Positions 17,572 through 26,062 of a stretch of DNA of 64,000 nt are shown piece after piece. The DNA comes from Limnohabitans sp. JirII-31 (GTDB lineage Bacteria; Pseudomonadota; Gammaproteobacteria; Burkholderiales; Burkholderiaceae_C), in NCBI RefSeq assembly GCF_002778315.1, contig NZ_NESA01000007.1, positions 62,001-126,000 of the forward strand, written 5' to 3'. Within the stretch, counting starts at the first letter, position 1; each line of letters opens with the position of its first letter. The notes under the pieces were generated by a model, which had not been told where the DNA came from, searched no databases, and saw only the letters and a program-made list of their open reading frames with translations. The position numbers and the translations under genes were made by a program.

Positions 17572-18279
17572 TCACTGCGCCCATGAAGGACGTCCCTGCG
17601 TGCTGGGCACGCGCGTTTGGGTGGAGTACCCAGTGGGTGGGTAGTTCGATGGAGGCAAGTTAGCAGGCGGAACGTGTGACACGGGGACAGCTGCAGCGGG
17701 TGCACCACCATTTGATCCACCATGCCCTGCTGCTTGCGCCTTGGCCAAAATCAGATCGGCATAGTCTTTGTGGTCAGGCTCAATCACCATGCGGATGATG
17801 TTGCGTAATTCACCCTTGCCGTCTTTTTCAACACCGATGCGTGCGGGGAACTCCACGCCATCGAGATCTGCAAAGCCTCGGATTTGTCGCGCATGCGCCG
17901 CCTCGGGTGAGTTGTCATCCGGGTGGATGTTGCGTGAGCTGTTGAGCACCGCTTTGATAAAGCTGCGCCCCATTTGCCCCCATGTAGGTCCCTTATTGGA
18001 GTGCAAGCCCACATTGCTCCAGATCTTGCGTTTGACAAACTGGCCGTGCAACACAACAAACTCGCATGATAGGAAGACCGCTCCTGTTTCATGTGAAGCA
18101 GTTGCGTAGCCTCCCGTCCATCCGCGCTCGGGTTCGTCGTAGCCACCAGGTTTGATGGTCATGCGCACCACGGCTTGGGTGCCTTTGGGAATCAGATCGA
18201 AGCCACTTTGTTGGGCTTCGGCGTCATTGAAATCGTTCCAACTGCTGGGAGCGCTATGGGTGTGTTGTTCTGGGTACAT
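17572..18279 (-). CDS. Hypothetical phage protein, possibly ssDNA-associated
   Basis: 235 residues from ATG 18279. The first 165 residues are folded and beta-rich (LIPKGTQAVVRMTIKPGGYD, then VKRKIWSNVGLHSNKG); the end is a long disordered tail rich in Pro, Ala and Ser, finishing in SWAQ. An OB-like body with an acidic or glycine-rich tail is typical of single-strand DNA binding proteins, and the place in an early replication operon fits, but I cannot confirm homology. Confidence 0.65.
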   Translation of the reverse strand: MYPEQHTHSAPSSWNDFNDAEAQQSGFDLIPKGTQAVVRMTIKPGGYDEPERGWTGGYATASHETGAVFLSCEFVVLHGQFVKRKIWSNVGLHSNKGPTWGQMGRSFIKAVLNSSRNIHPDDNSPEAAHARQIRGFADLDGVEFPARIGVEKDGKGELRNIIRMVIEPDHKDYADLILAKAQAAGHGGSNGGAPAAAVPVSHVPPANLPPSNYPPTGYSTQTRVPSTQGRPSWAQ

Positions 18280-18315
18280 GTGTAAATCCAATGAATGTGT
18301 GAATGAGGGGTAGAT

Positions 18316-18801
18316 TCAGAGCTGGACTTCGCCGACCCAATGAATCTTGAATTGAGGCTCGGTGACAAGCTCTTGGCGTGCGGGCTGGAAAGCCGCACGA
18401 AGTAATGGATGCCACTTGGCATAGTCCTCCTCGGACACTGACAAGTGAACTTCCATGAAGTCCTGCACGCGGTCCCCGGCTGCGACCATGCGGTCGGCGA
18501 TTTGAGTGAGGTGTTCCTGATCCCAGACTATCTCTTTTGCTTGCGAGACATCAATCTGCAAGTCCCCGTCGTCAATCCGAAAACGTGCTGACTCCTCCTC
18601 ACCAAAGCTATTGGCTTGTCGGATTTGTTCGTCGTAGCGTTGTTCAAGACCACGGTTAATACGACCACGCATCTGGATGGTCCAGTCATGGAGTTCTTGC
18701 ACCGCATGGCTGAACTGAGCCAGTTGGTCTTTGGGGAGTCGGCTGATTTGGTTGGCCGAGAGGTCAGGCAATCCAGCCTGGTGAAGTTGGAGGTGGTTCA
18801 T
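18316..18801 (-). CDS. Hypothetical phage protein
   Basis: 161 residues from ATG 18801, with AAGGAG seven bases before. Largely helical and acidic (LPKDQLAQFSHAVQELHDWT), with a C-terminal beta-like end (QFKIHWVGEVQL). Second gene of the early operon behind the AlpA-like regulator. The length and acidic character recall Gam-type nuclease inhibitors, but this is not supported by a motif. Confidence 0.65.
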   Translation of the reverse strand: MNHLQLHQAGLPDLSANQISRLPKDQLAQFSHAVQELHDWTIQMRGRINRGLEQRYDEQIRQANSFGEEESARFRIDDGDLQIDVSQAKEIVWDQEHLTQIADRMVAAGDRVQDFMEVHLSVSEEDYAKWHPLLRAAFQPARQELVTEPQFKIHWVGEVQL

Positions 18802-18811
18802 GTTTGGCTCC

Positions 18812-19084
18812 TTAGCTTGCGACACGTTGCGAAGTTGAGATGTGCTGAACGAAGTTCTCGTACGCCTCAATCGCATTGATCGTGTAAGTCACGCGCTTGC
18901 CGAGTTTTAGGTAGTGAGGACCACGACCTTCGGTTCGCCAACGTTGCAGGGTTTTGGGGCTCATGCCCCAGCGGGATGCCAGATCGGCTTCGGTGAAGAC
19001 CATTCGCTCGGCTGGCAGGGCTTCTTGGCCGGGGATGCCAAGAGGGGAAGTGCGCCCGGTTCGGGCAGGTGTTGCAGACCGCAT
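18812..19084 (-). CDS. AlpA/excisionase-like HTH regulator
   Basis: 90 residues from ATG 19084 with AAAGGAG upstream. The centre is a typical HTH-17 domain (VFTEADLASRWGMSPKTLQR, then WRTEGRGPHYLKLGKRVTYT), the type found in AlpA regulators and excisionases. It is the first gene of the long minus-strand early operon and faces the palindrome-rich control region. It probably regulates this operon, excision, or both. Confidence 0.85.
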   Translation of the reverse strand: MRSATPARTGRTSPLGIPGQEALPAERMVFTEADLASRWGMSPKTLQRWRTEGRGPHYLKLGKRVTYTINAIEAYENFVQHISTSQRVAS

Positions 19085-19235
19085 ATTTACTCCTTTGATT
19101 CATTAGAGGGACAACGGCTCTATTTCAGGAAATCAATGGAGAACTGATAAGGAACTGATTGGTGAACTTGTGCGAAAACTCTAGTTCGCCAATCTTTTGA
19201 ACGGCAGCTCATGCACCACCGGCCTATCAGACCGG

Positions 19236-19263
19236 TTGGCGAAAATAGCGCTAAATTCGCCAA
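19236..19263. promoter_or_regulatory. 28-base near-palindrome (probable operator)
   Basis: Arms TTGGCGAA (19236-19243) and TTCGCCAA (19256-19263) surround an inner palindrome TAGCGCTA (19246-19253). A third TTCGCCAA lies at 19185-19192, preceded by an imperfect mate near 19169. Repeated use of one half-site points to a dimeric regulator such as a phage repressor or the adjacent AlpA-like protein. Confidence 0.55.
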
Positions 19264-19387
19264 GCCCTGAAATGACTAGGGCTTGAGGCCAATGCGGAGG
19301 ACTCCCTCGCACCACATGGCTAGGTTTTGTGCCATGTTGCAGACTTAGCCTAAAAAATGTATCATCCAGTCATTGAGCTGTATTTGC

Positions 19388-19410
19388 TTGATTTATTTAA
19401 TATAAATCAA
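19388..19410. promoter_or_regulatory. Palindrome upstream of the AbiE-type operon
   Basis: Perfect nine-base arms TTGATTTAT and ATAAATCAA around TTAAT, about 50 bases before the antitoxin start. AbiEi-type antitoxins are known to bind inverted repeats in their own promoters, so this is the likely autoregulatory operator. Confidence 0.5.
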
Positions 19411-19459
19411 TCACTTACGACTATTTTTATTTGATGGTCAATGAGCCATAAATGTTTTC

Positions 19460-19861
19460 ATGAATATCACCGACCGCATCAGACGCTCCATTCGGAGCCG
19501 TGCCGAACTAGTGTTTCGGCCTGCCGACTTCCTGCCATTTGGCAGCGAAGCATCGGTAAAGCGCGCACTTAAGGAACTCATGGACATTGGCGTGTTGGTA
19601 CGGCTAGGCGTGGGCATCTATGCCAAGGCCAAACCCAGCGTGATTTCCGGCAAACCCATTCCGATCCAACCCCTTGAAGTACTTGGCCCGCAGGCGTTAA
19701 CCAAACTCGGGATTCGCCTAAAGGAATCGTTCCAAACTGCTGAGTACAACTCAGGTCGAAGCACTCAGGTACCTACGGGCATCGTTGTCAACATTGGCAA
19801 ACAACGAGTCAGCCGAAAAATTGGCTTCAACGGCAAGTTCCTAAAGTATGAGCACGCATGA
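19460..19861 (+). CDS. AbiEi-like antitoxin, DUF6088 family
   Basis: 133 residues, ATG at 19460. The N-terminus is a winged helix (ITDRIRRSIRSRAELVFRPA, then SVKRALKELMDIGVLVRLGV and IYAKAK) as in DUF6088/AbiEi antitoxins. Its stop overlaps the toxin start (ATGA), the usual arrangement. It would neutralise the nucleotidyltransferase toxin and repress the operon. It is shorter than the classical AbiEi protein, as is normal in this subfamily. Confidence 0.85.
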   Translation: MNITDRIRRSIRSRAELVFRPADFLPFGSEASVKRALKELMDIGVLVRLGVGIYAKAKPSVISGKPIPIQPLEVLGPQALTKLGIRLKESFQTAEYNSGRSTQVPTGIVVNIGKQRVSRKIGFNGKFLKYEHA

Positions 19862-20826
19862 GAACGCTATCAGCTGAGCGTCAGGAGCTCATTGATGCAT
19901 TGGTTGCCGAAGCAGACATTGGCGGTGTGACCGCAAGTTTGCTTGAAAAAGACGAGCACCTGACTGCCGGATTGCAGGCGGTTTTTAATCTCAATTTTGA
20001 ATATGCATCGCTAGTCTTTTGCGGTGGCACCAGTTTGTCCAAAGCACATGGACTGATTGAACGCATGTCCGAAGATGCAGACATCAAAATTGTGCTGTCG
20101 CAAGACACTACAAATTGGTCACAGAATCAATTAAGACGCTACCTTGGTGATGAAGTTCGAGGACCAGTAATCAAGGCACTGGAAGCTATCGGACTCGTTG
20201 AGGATGAAACCTCCCGACGCTCATTAAATAGCAACCGATATATCCATAGCCAATGGATATACCAACGCGCGTATGAAGGCATTGCAGCTCTACGCCCTAA
20301 CCTGCAACTGGAATTAACAGCACGTGCACCAGTTAGAGCAACTGAAACTGCATCGATAGGAACATTGGCAGACAAACTTGCGGGCCGCGCAGAGGCGATG
20401 TTTTCAGTACCAGTCGTCTCAGTCGCAGAAACTTTGGCAGAGAAGGTTCTATCTTTTCTGAGACGATTTGCGCAACACCGCTCTGGACAAATGCAACAAG
20501 ATTGGGATACGGCGCTAGTACGTCATATCTACGATGTACATTGCATCGCATCAAGAAAATCAGAAGCCCTGGACGATTCCGTTGCTGCCTTTGTTGCCCT
20601 AACGGCTGGTGATGTGGACGAGTTTGGTTACCAAGATGCCACTTTCGCAGCTGACCCTAAGGCTATCCTCACAACTGCATTACATCAAGTTGGAAGTGAC
20701 ACGCAATCACATCATGAATATAACGGGGTACTTTTGCCATTGGTCTACGGCGAAGGGAAGTTCTCCTTCGAAGAGTCTTGGGAAAGCTTTAGCGAAATCG
20801 CAAAGCGATTAATTGATCAGCTTTAA
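19858..20826 (+). CDS. AbiEii-type nucleotidyltransferase toxin
   Basis: 322 residues. The nucleotidyltransferase signature is clear: FCGGTSLSKAHGLIER (GGTSLSK at 56-62) followed by the acidic pair in EDADIKI (73-77), as in AbiEii/AbiGii toxins, which use nucleotide transfer to stop growth after phage infection. Both catalytic motifs are present, so the gene looks active. It forms a type IV toxin-antitoxin and abortive-infection pair with the preceding gene and converges on the next one. Confidence 0.9.
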   Translation: MRTLSAERQELIDALVAEADIGGVTASLLEKDEHLTAGLQAVFNLNFEYASLVFCGGTSLSKAHGLIERMSEDADIKIVLSQDTTNWSQNQLRRYLGDEVRGPVIKALEAIGLVEDETSRRSLNSNRYIHSQWIYQRAYEGIAALRPNLQLELTARAPVRATETASIGTLADKLAGRAEAMFSVPVVSVAETLAEKVLSFLRRFAQHRSGQMQQDWDTALVRHIYDVHCIASRKSEALDDSVAAFVALTAGDVDEFGYQDATFAADPKAILTTALHQVGSDTQSHHEYNGVLLPLVYGEGKFSFEESWESFSEIAKRLIDQL

Positions 20827-20851
20827 TGCCAATCACAAAAAGAAGTTCGAC

Positions 20852-21760
20852 CTACTTGTCGCCAGCCTGCCTAACCAATTCACCTGCTCGGTGTCCAGCA
20901 TCTGATATTGCACTAGCTAGTGCCTCGCAAAAAACAGCGACGATGCAGGGGTCTAGTGGCGCAACTAGCCCCTTAGTTCGTTTTAACCATTCAGTGGCTC
21001 CTGGTGAATTTCCAACTAGCTTCTTAAACTCTGAAGCTTGCCTCTCACCAGAATTACCAAAATAATCAGGTCGACGATAGTTCCAAGTATTTCTTATACG
21101 GCTTGGAGATAATTCCGCATTTTCCAGTAAGTCAATATAGTAATTCGCATCCGTCCACCCTTTCCCGCCTAGAACCTGTCTAAGAACATAAAGCGCATTC
21201 TCCCAAGCTGCCTGATGAGGCTTTGTTCCAATTGAACGAAAAATCAACTTACCAGCATGTTCTGAACCTACAAAATTCGTATGCTTCGCTGCAAAGAATG
21301 CGGCATGATCAGTCCCCACAGCTTTACAAGCAAGAGAGTAAAGATCGCTATCCTCTAGGCTCATCGGGATACGGTTCATGATCTTGCCTAGCTCAACACA
21401 TGCAAAGTACGCACAATAATATGTAGAGACTAGCAACCAAGCGGCAGAAGCACCACACGCTTTCAAACGCAAAACGTCTTCATACTGCTTTCTGACACGA
21501 GTTACCCCAAGCAGAAAGTCTGAGAGCCGAGCCTGTGAGATAGCAGGACCATTAGGAACAATCATCCCTAAACTGGATTCATAAATTTCAAAAGATGACG
21601 CCCCTGTGATTACCACCGATATGCTTGGATCGCAAAGCATCAAATACTTAAGCGAACCATTAAACGTCAAATGGTCAATCTTTATGGCGCCGCTTGACCT
21701 AATAAAACCAGCAAGGGTAGTTGTGCATTTATCCGCAAGGACTTGTGAACATCTATTCAT
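20852..21760 (-). CDS. Unknown partner of the DGQHR protein
   Basis: 302 residues, ATG 21760, eight bases after the DGQHR gene, so the two are surely cotranscribed. The centre is helical (SAAWLLVSTYYCAYFACVEL) and near residue 220 there is IRNTWNYRRPDYFG. The helical bundle and the RN-NY pattern faintly recall HEPN-like proteins, with RSIGTKPH as a possible R-x6-H, but the match is weak. I do not recognise the family. Confidence 0.7.
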   Translation of the reverse strand: MNRCSQVLADKCTTTLAGFIRSSGAIKIDHLTFNGSLKYLMLCDPSISVVITGASSFEIYESSLGMIVPNGPAISQARLSDFLLGVTRVRKQYEDVLRLKACGASAAWLLVSTYYCAYFACVELGKIMNRIPMSLEDSDLYSLACKAVGTDHAAFFAAKHTNFVGSEHAGKLIFRSIGTKPHQAAWENALYVLRQVLGGKGWTDANYYIDLLENAELSPSRIRNTWNYRRPDYFGNSGERQASEFKKLVGNSPGATEWLKRTKGLVAPLDPCIVAVFCEALASAISDAGHRAGELVRQAGDK

Positions 21761-21768
21761 TGATTTAG

Positions 21769-22755
21769 TTAGAAAAGATCATTCGAAAATTTCGATTTTT
21801 TATCAACATCTAACTTATCAATTAAATCCTTTTCGAGATTACTAATCGCTTCTTCATTGGTGCCTGTGTGGTACTCAAAATTTACGCGATGCAATGCCTC
21901 AAAAATATATTCAAACGACTCTGCCTTAAAGTTCCCTCTAAGCAACAACGCGTTGTCACAAGCCTTTTCAAAGACGCGAAATATAGCAACAAAGAATGCC
22001 GCCTGAGTCAACTTAGATGCAAGCTCAGCGTCAAGAAGTACGTTGTACACGCCAGAGAGAAAGTTTTTGATTAAAGCCTTCTTCTGAGAATACTCTAAAT
22101 CTTTTAGGCGATCGCTTACCAAAATTTTGTTAATGGCAGTTTCAAAAGGGACATGCGACAAATAACCTTGCCCTTTTGTTTCAGCGCTGAGCTTTCCACA
22201 CAGAGGCGAGTCCGGTTCTGAGTTGAGATCTTTAAATAAGCGAAGACGGATGTCGTCAATCGAGTCTTGGGTTACAAGAAACTTAGTCAGTTCAATGCGA
22301 AGAGTTTTAGGAACGCCCTTAGCTGTTGAATTGATATCGATAAAGTATTGAACTTCATCTTCAATAGAAAGTCCCGACAAAATGCATATTGGCAAAACAA
22401 CGTTGGGACCATCTTTTTGATCTGCCGCAATTTTTGCACCAAAGAGACGATGTTGACCATCAATTACAAGAAGCGAACCTGGTTCATCACTAATGGTGAG
22501 GATTCCATTCTGTGAATTAAAGGTCGAAGGGAATTCAGCCTTTGTGCTCAAAACTATCGCCCCGGGGATTACACGGTCTTCAAGATATTTAGCAATTCGA
22601 CGAGCTCGAGGAGCGTCTAATTGCCTCTGAAACCCCTCCTCTGGATTCGTACTGACTCGCTCAACTCTGCATAAAGGAAAAAGAGCTTTAGCATCTAATG
22701 CAGAAAGATAAAACCCAGTCTGGGCACGACTCAAGTCAAAGGCTTTTAGCTCCAT
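21769..22755 (-). CDS. DGQHR-domain protein (DndB-like)
   Basis: 328 residues, ATG 22755. VIDGQHRLFGAK places the DGQHR motif at residues 99-103, in the ParB-like fold shared with DndB, the regulator of DNA phosphorothioation. Following text YFIDINSTAKGVPK is also typical. No dnd or other modification genes are in the window, so it is probably a stand-alone DGQHR module as found in mobile islands. The gene is AT-rich compared with the core. Confidence 0.85.
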   Translation of the reverse strand: MELKAFDLSRAQTGFYLSALDAKALFPLCRVERVSTNPEEGFQRQLDAPRARRIAKYLEDRVIPGAIVLSTKAEFPSTFNSQNGILTISDEPGSLLVIDGQHRLFGAKIAADQKDGPNVVLPICILSGLSIEDEVQYFIDINSTAKGVPKTLRIELTKFLVTQDSIDDIRLRLFKDLNSEPDSPLCGKLSAETKGQGYLSHVPFETAINKILVSDRLKDLEYSQKKALIKNFLSGVYNVLLDAELASKLTQAAFFVAIFRVFEKACDNALLLRGNFKAESFEYIFEALHRVNFEYHTGTNEEAISNLEKDLIDKLDVDKKSKFSNDLF

Positions 22756-22813
22756 AACCTATCCAATCATTAAGAAGTTTTCGATAGTGTATTTGATATG
22801 AATTTGCAATACG

Positions 22814-23797
22814 TTAAAGATTGTGACGCGCCGAGATTGCGGTCCTGCTGACGCTAGAAGCAAATGAGTACAGTCCTAATCTTCGATTCCTAACGACTAG
22901 TTTTTTGTAGACAAACAAAGGCCCCTCGTATAAAAGATTTCCCTTGTTCGAAGCCTTAACTTTGAAGACATCAATGAGCTTTTCACTAGACAGATGAGCC
23001 TTGCTCATGATCGTCTCAGCTGACTGCGGTTGCCCTTGGTACCGCCAGAGAACTCCAAAGATTGCCGCCTGCGCTGCAGTCAATCGAATAGGCTCACTCG
23101 ACCAATCTGGCAAGTGAACCCATTCAAAGGTCTCTGAGAACGGTCCATGCACCGCAGTTGATTTGGACTCAACCACAAGAACGAGTTCATCGCTCCCCTC
23201 CTCCACAAGCCGAAGCCCATTGCCATGAATTGCAAAGCGATCTTCAAGATGCCACCAGGTTGCAGTGCCAGAGAGTGGGTCCGCTGAGGTACGACCTAGT
23301 GGTTTTGGCGTAATCACCCAACTGTCTGGGCGAGGTGCTTTACCGTGAAACAAATGCAACGCATTGGCCACAACGAGCTCAATTCGTTGAGCCAATAAAA
23401 CTGCACGTTTCTTGTAGACGCCTATCTGCCACACCCCCTCGTGAATTTTCTCGACTGCAATGTGCGCCGGGATGTTCAATGCAGCTCTGAGCTTTCTGAT
23501 CATCCATTCGGTATCGATCGCCCAATTACGTTGCTCAGTCAGGTCCACCTTGTATGGACCGCATTCTGGACACTGCACATGCATCTCGCCATCGACTCGA
23601 AAGACAGGACCTCGGTGCAAGCCACAAAACGAGCAACTTGCGTAACGTGAATCAAATGGCCCCGGCACCACGGCCTTGAGTTCACTCAGAATTTTCAGTC
23701 CATTGACTTGCGTTTTAGGAATAGAACGCTCGTAGGAATAACCACCACGGGTAAGGAGTAACGAAGCCAAAGCCATCGCTTTTTTATTCGCAGGCAT
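22814..23797 (-). CDS. Unknown zinc-ribbon protein, SOS operon gene 2
   Basis: 327 residues, ATG 23797 with AAGGAG five bases before. A four-cysteine zinc motif lies near residues 55-80 (CSFCGLHRGP, then CPECGPYKVD); the C-terminal third has a winged-helix-like segment (LTAAQAAIFGVLWRYQGQPQ). No enzyme motif is visible. It follows the 413-residue gene by ten bases and shares its LexA-controlled promoter. Confidence 0.7.
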   Translation of the reverse strand: MPANKKAMALASLLLTRGGYSYERSIPKTQVNGLKILSELKAVVPGPFDSRYASCSFCGLHRGPVFRVDGEMHVQCPECGPYKVDLTEQRNWAIDTEWMIRKLRAALNIPAHIAVEKIHEGVWQIGVYKKRAVLLAQRIELVVANALHLFHGKAPRPDSWVITPKPLGRTSADPLSGTATWWHLEDRFAIHGNGLRLVEEGSDELVLVVESKSTAVHGPFSETFEWVHLPDWSSEPIRLTAAQAAIFGVLWRYQGQPQSAETIMSKAHLSSEKLIDVFKVKASNKGNLLYEGPLFVYKKLVVRNRRLGLYSFASSVSRTAISARHNL

Positions 23798-23807
23798 ATG
23801 AGCTCCT

Positions 23808-25049
23808 TTACTCGAAAAGGCTCATTGGTTGACTACTCCCTGTTGTCCTCGCTTCATGGAAGTTCAGCGCCTGCTTGGGCTCAAGAATTTCGAGATGAAC
23901 AAGGTAGCTCTCGAGTTGAGCGCGCAACTTCTCATCGAACTTGTGTAAGTTCAAACGACCCTTGCTCGTCACCTCTACGCTCACAAGTGGGCAGCGCGAC
24001 TTTCCATGTGCGGGAGCCATAAACAGATTCAGGGTTGCAGCGTGAATCTCCCAACCACGGCTGAGTGGGTTTTCATTCTGGAAGTACGCCCCAATCAAAT
24101 CCGTGACACATTGACGATCTGTGGAGCCACTGGCTGTGCATTCAATTTTCAGCCGCTCACAAGGGCTCAACAAGTGCAAGCTCTTGACTTGCAGCCCCAC
24201 AAAGCCATCCTCGAATGCCTGTGGAATTTGCATCCCGAGGCGCAGCTTTGATAAATCGAGAACCGGACGTTGAATCCGCTGCGCCTCTGCACTGACACCC
24301 AACATGTGCGTGGCAAACGCCTCACACAGCATGGCGTGATATTTCGCTCCACCCCTGATGATGGTTCTTGCAACGCCTGTAATCTGCGAATACTCCAACA
24401 CCATGTGAATGTTTGGGCTACCGACGCGCCGTTGCAACTGTGTGCCCTCGAATTCCAAACGCGCAGTAGCGAGGTCTTTGGCGTGAATCGTGATCAGCTG
24501 CGTTCCTTGGGAACGGTCCAGCACATTGACCACGCACACTTCGCCACAACCCAGCTCACGTTGGTAGAAAACTTTGATCGCATCGCAAAAGTTCGTAATC
24601 GAACCCTCATCACGATTGACCTCTCGACGTAGTCCTAAGTCATGTTGTTGAGCTTGCTGGCTGTGTTGGTCTAGATACTCAATCTCAGCAGCGGCCTCAA
24701 ACAACGAGGGGTGATTGACGTATAGCCAAAAGGATCGATGCAAGTCGTTCTTGCAACCAATGAGTCCTACGAGCTCATTGGGTTTGTCATGGGTTGCTTG
24801 AAACATCGCCTGCTTACCAAGTGGGTGTGCAAGTGTGGAACTTGCATGGAGTCCCGCGATGATGCGATCACGCTTGATCGTGTTTTGGTAGCTCTGGATG
24901 AGCTTGACCAATGTGCGCGATGTGTAGGTGTTGTCTTGCCATGTCCACCTCGCTGGCAGGGGAAGTTCATGACGAACCATGAATGTTTTAAGCGTCTCGT
25001 CGACGGGCAGACACAGCAAGATGTCTGCGTAAGTCTGTGGCTTACTCAC
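23808..25049 (-). CDS. Unknown protein, SOS operon gene 1
   Basis: 413 residues from a GTG at 25049 with GGAG six bases upstream. Soluble, without signal or membrane segments, with an early aromatic segment (PARWTWQDNTYTSRTLVKLI) and a central RVGSPNIHMVLEYSQITGVA. No family recognised. The promoter 90-120 bases upstream carries a LexA box across the -10, so expression should rise on DNA damage, as for the umuDC operon 4 kb away. Confidence 0.7.
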   Translation of the reverse strand: MSKPQTYADILLCLPVDETLKTFMVRHELPLPARWTWQDNTYTSRTLVKLIQSYQNTIKRDRIIAGLHASSTLAHPLGKQAMFQATHDKPNELVGLIGCKNDLHRSFWLYVNHPSLFEAAAEIEYLDQHSQQAQQHDLGLRREVNRDEGSITNFCDAIKVFYQRELGCGEVCVVNVLDRSQGTQLITIHAKDLATARLEFEGTQLQRRVGSPNIHMVLEYSQITGVARTIIRGGAKYHAMLCEAFATHMLGVSAEAQRIQRPVLDLSKLRLGMQIPQAFEDGFVGLQVKSLHLLSPCERLKIECTASGSTDRQCVTDLIGAYFQNENPLSRGWEIHAATLNLFMAPAHGKSRCPLVSVEVTSKGRLNLHKFDEKLRAQLESYLVHLEILEPKQALNFHEARTTGSSQPMSLFE

Positions 25050-25135
25050 GTTGTCTCCTTCTTGTTTTTATTGGGGAAATTGACACCTCTTGGCACCCTT
25101 GAGAGGTATGCCAATTCATATCAAATTTTTAACCA

Positions 25136-25173
25136 ATGCTGGATAAATATACAGTATCTGAAAAATCTGTCAA
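25136..25173 (-). promoter_or_regulatory. SOS promoter with LexA box
   Basis: On the minus strand: -35 TTGACA (25173-25168), 16 bases, -10 TATATT (25151-25146). A LexA box CTG-N10-CAG lies at 25139-25154, over the -10. Bases 25136-25157 are identical, inverted, to 29573-29594 in front of umuD. Promoter quality and operator position together make LexA repression very likely. Confidence 0.82.
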
Positions 25174-25337
25174 AAGCACCAATACAAACCCCTAAAACAG
25201 GGCCTCGCTCATAGAAAAGCCAATGTTTACGGGCCCTTCAAGGCCCAATGTCGCCACTATCCCCACCACTTGGAGTTACTCGTTAAGGGGGTCAGACCTA
25301 CGATTTCAAGCCAGTTTTAGCAAAACCCAACCTAGCC

Positions 25338-25592
25338 ATGAAATCACCACAACTTCCCGCCCCAGTCATCGTTTATCGCCCCCGCTCAAACGGTCAGCCG
25401 CAAAAGTGCAAACACCTCACCTTGGACAAGGTAACGGAGCTCATTGCACACGCTGCGGTCATGACCAAAGATGATCTTGAGCAAGCCTCGAAGAGTCAGA
25501 TTTATGCGACTGAAAGAGATGAGTTTGTGGACTTATCTGCCCACCAGAGCGTCAATACGAACCCCTCAACAAATACAGGAGTTCGCTCGTGA
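25338..25592 (+). CDS. Small protein of the recombinase module
   Basis: 84 residues, ATG 25338, no strong ribosome site. Its stop overlaps the GTG start of the DUF2924 gene (GTGA). Small genes of this size commonly precede DUF2924 and recombinase genes in mobile DNA. The sequence has a short helical middle (LTLDKVTELIAHAAVMTKDD) and no known motif. Confidence 0.6.
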   Translation: MKSPQLPAPVIVYRPRSNGQPQKCKHLTLDKVTELIAHAAVMTKDDLEQASKSQIYATERDEFVDLSAHQSVNTNPSTNTGVRS

Positions 25593-26062
25593 TTGACGAC
25601 ATCGCAACAGAAGATGCATTGCCATTGACCAATATGGTGGGCAATCAACTGCATTCGTTTTCCACCTTGGCAATGCCAGAGTTTTGGGAGCTTTGGGACA
25701 AGCACTTCAAAGATCGCCCTAAACGCCCCAATCGCAAACAACTGGAATCACGCTTGTCCTATCGGCTTCAAGAAATCGCATATGGCGGCCTAGACCCAAA
25801 GACCCGCAACTTGCTCGCAGACATCGGAGAGCGACTCTCCAAGATCAAAACCAGTAAACGCCTCAACACCACCCTACTGCCGGGAACCGTTTTGATTCGT
25901 GAGTTTGACGGCATCGACTACCGCGTCACCGTCGCAATTGATGGTCGATTTGAGTTCGAAGGACACAAATACAAATCGCTATCCGCGATCGCAAAACAAA
26001 TCACAGGAACTCAATGGTCAGGTCCTCTTTTCTTCGGCTTAAAACAAGGTAACTCCAAATGA
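25589..26062 (+). CDS. DUF2924 protein
   Basis: 157 residues from GTG 25589. Matches the DUF2924 pattern: a helical N-terminal part (NRKQLESRLSYRLQEIAYGG) and a C-terminal beta part (GTVLIREFDGIDYRVTVAID, then YKSLSAIAKQITGTQWSG). These proteins are nearly always encoded just before a large serine recombinase. Here the stop overlaps the recombinase start (ATGA). A partner or directionality role is likely but unproven. Confidence 0.9.
   Translation: MIDDIATEDALPLTNMVGNQLHSFSTLAMPEFWELWDKHFKDRPKRPNRKQLESRLSYRLQEIAYGGLDPKTRNLLADIGERLSKIKTSKRLNTTLLPGTVLIREFDGIDYRVTVAIDGRFEFEGHKYKSLSAIAKQITGTQWSGPLFFGLKQGNSK

Larger units (their letters stand above)
19085..19459. other. Control region rich in inverted repeats
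   Basis: No gene. The left part must hold the early-operon promoter and the right part the toxin-antitoxin promoter. Between them lie several inverted repeats in a row: ACCGG/CCGGT (19218/19232), TTGGCGAA/TTCGCCAA (19236/19256), AAGCCCT/AGGGCTT (19262/19278) and ACATGGC/GCCATGT (19314/19331). A further TTCGCCAA stands at 19185. This looks like a multi-operator region, an attachment region or an origin. Confidence 0.65.

Noticed and set aside
1..19084. Whole left region as a phage-derived tail weapon (tailocin) or gene transfer agent
   Set aside because: Complete terminase, portal, capsid and primase genes indicate a DNA-packaging prophage.
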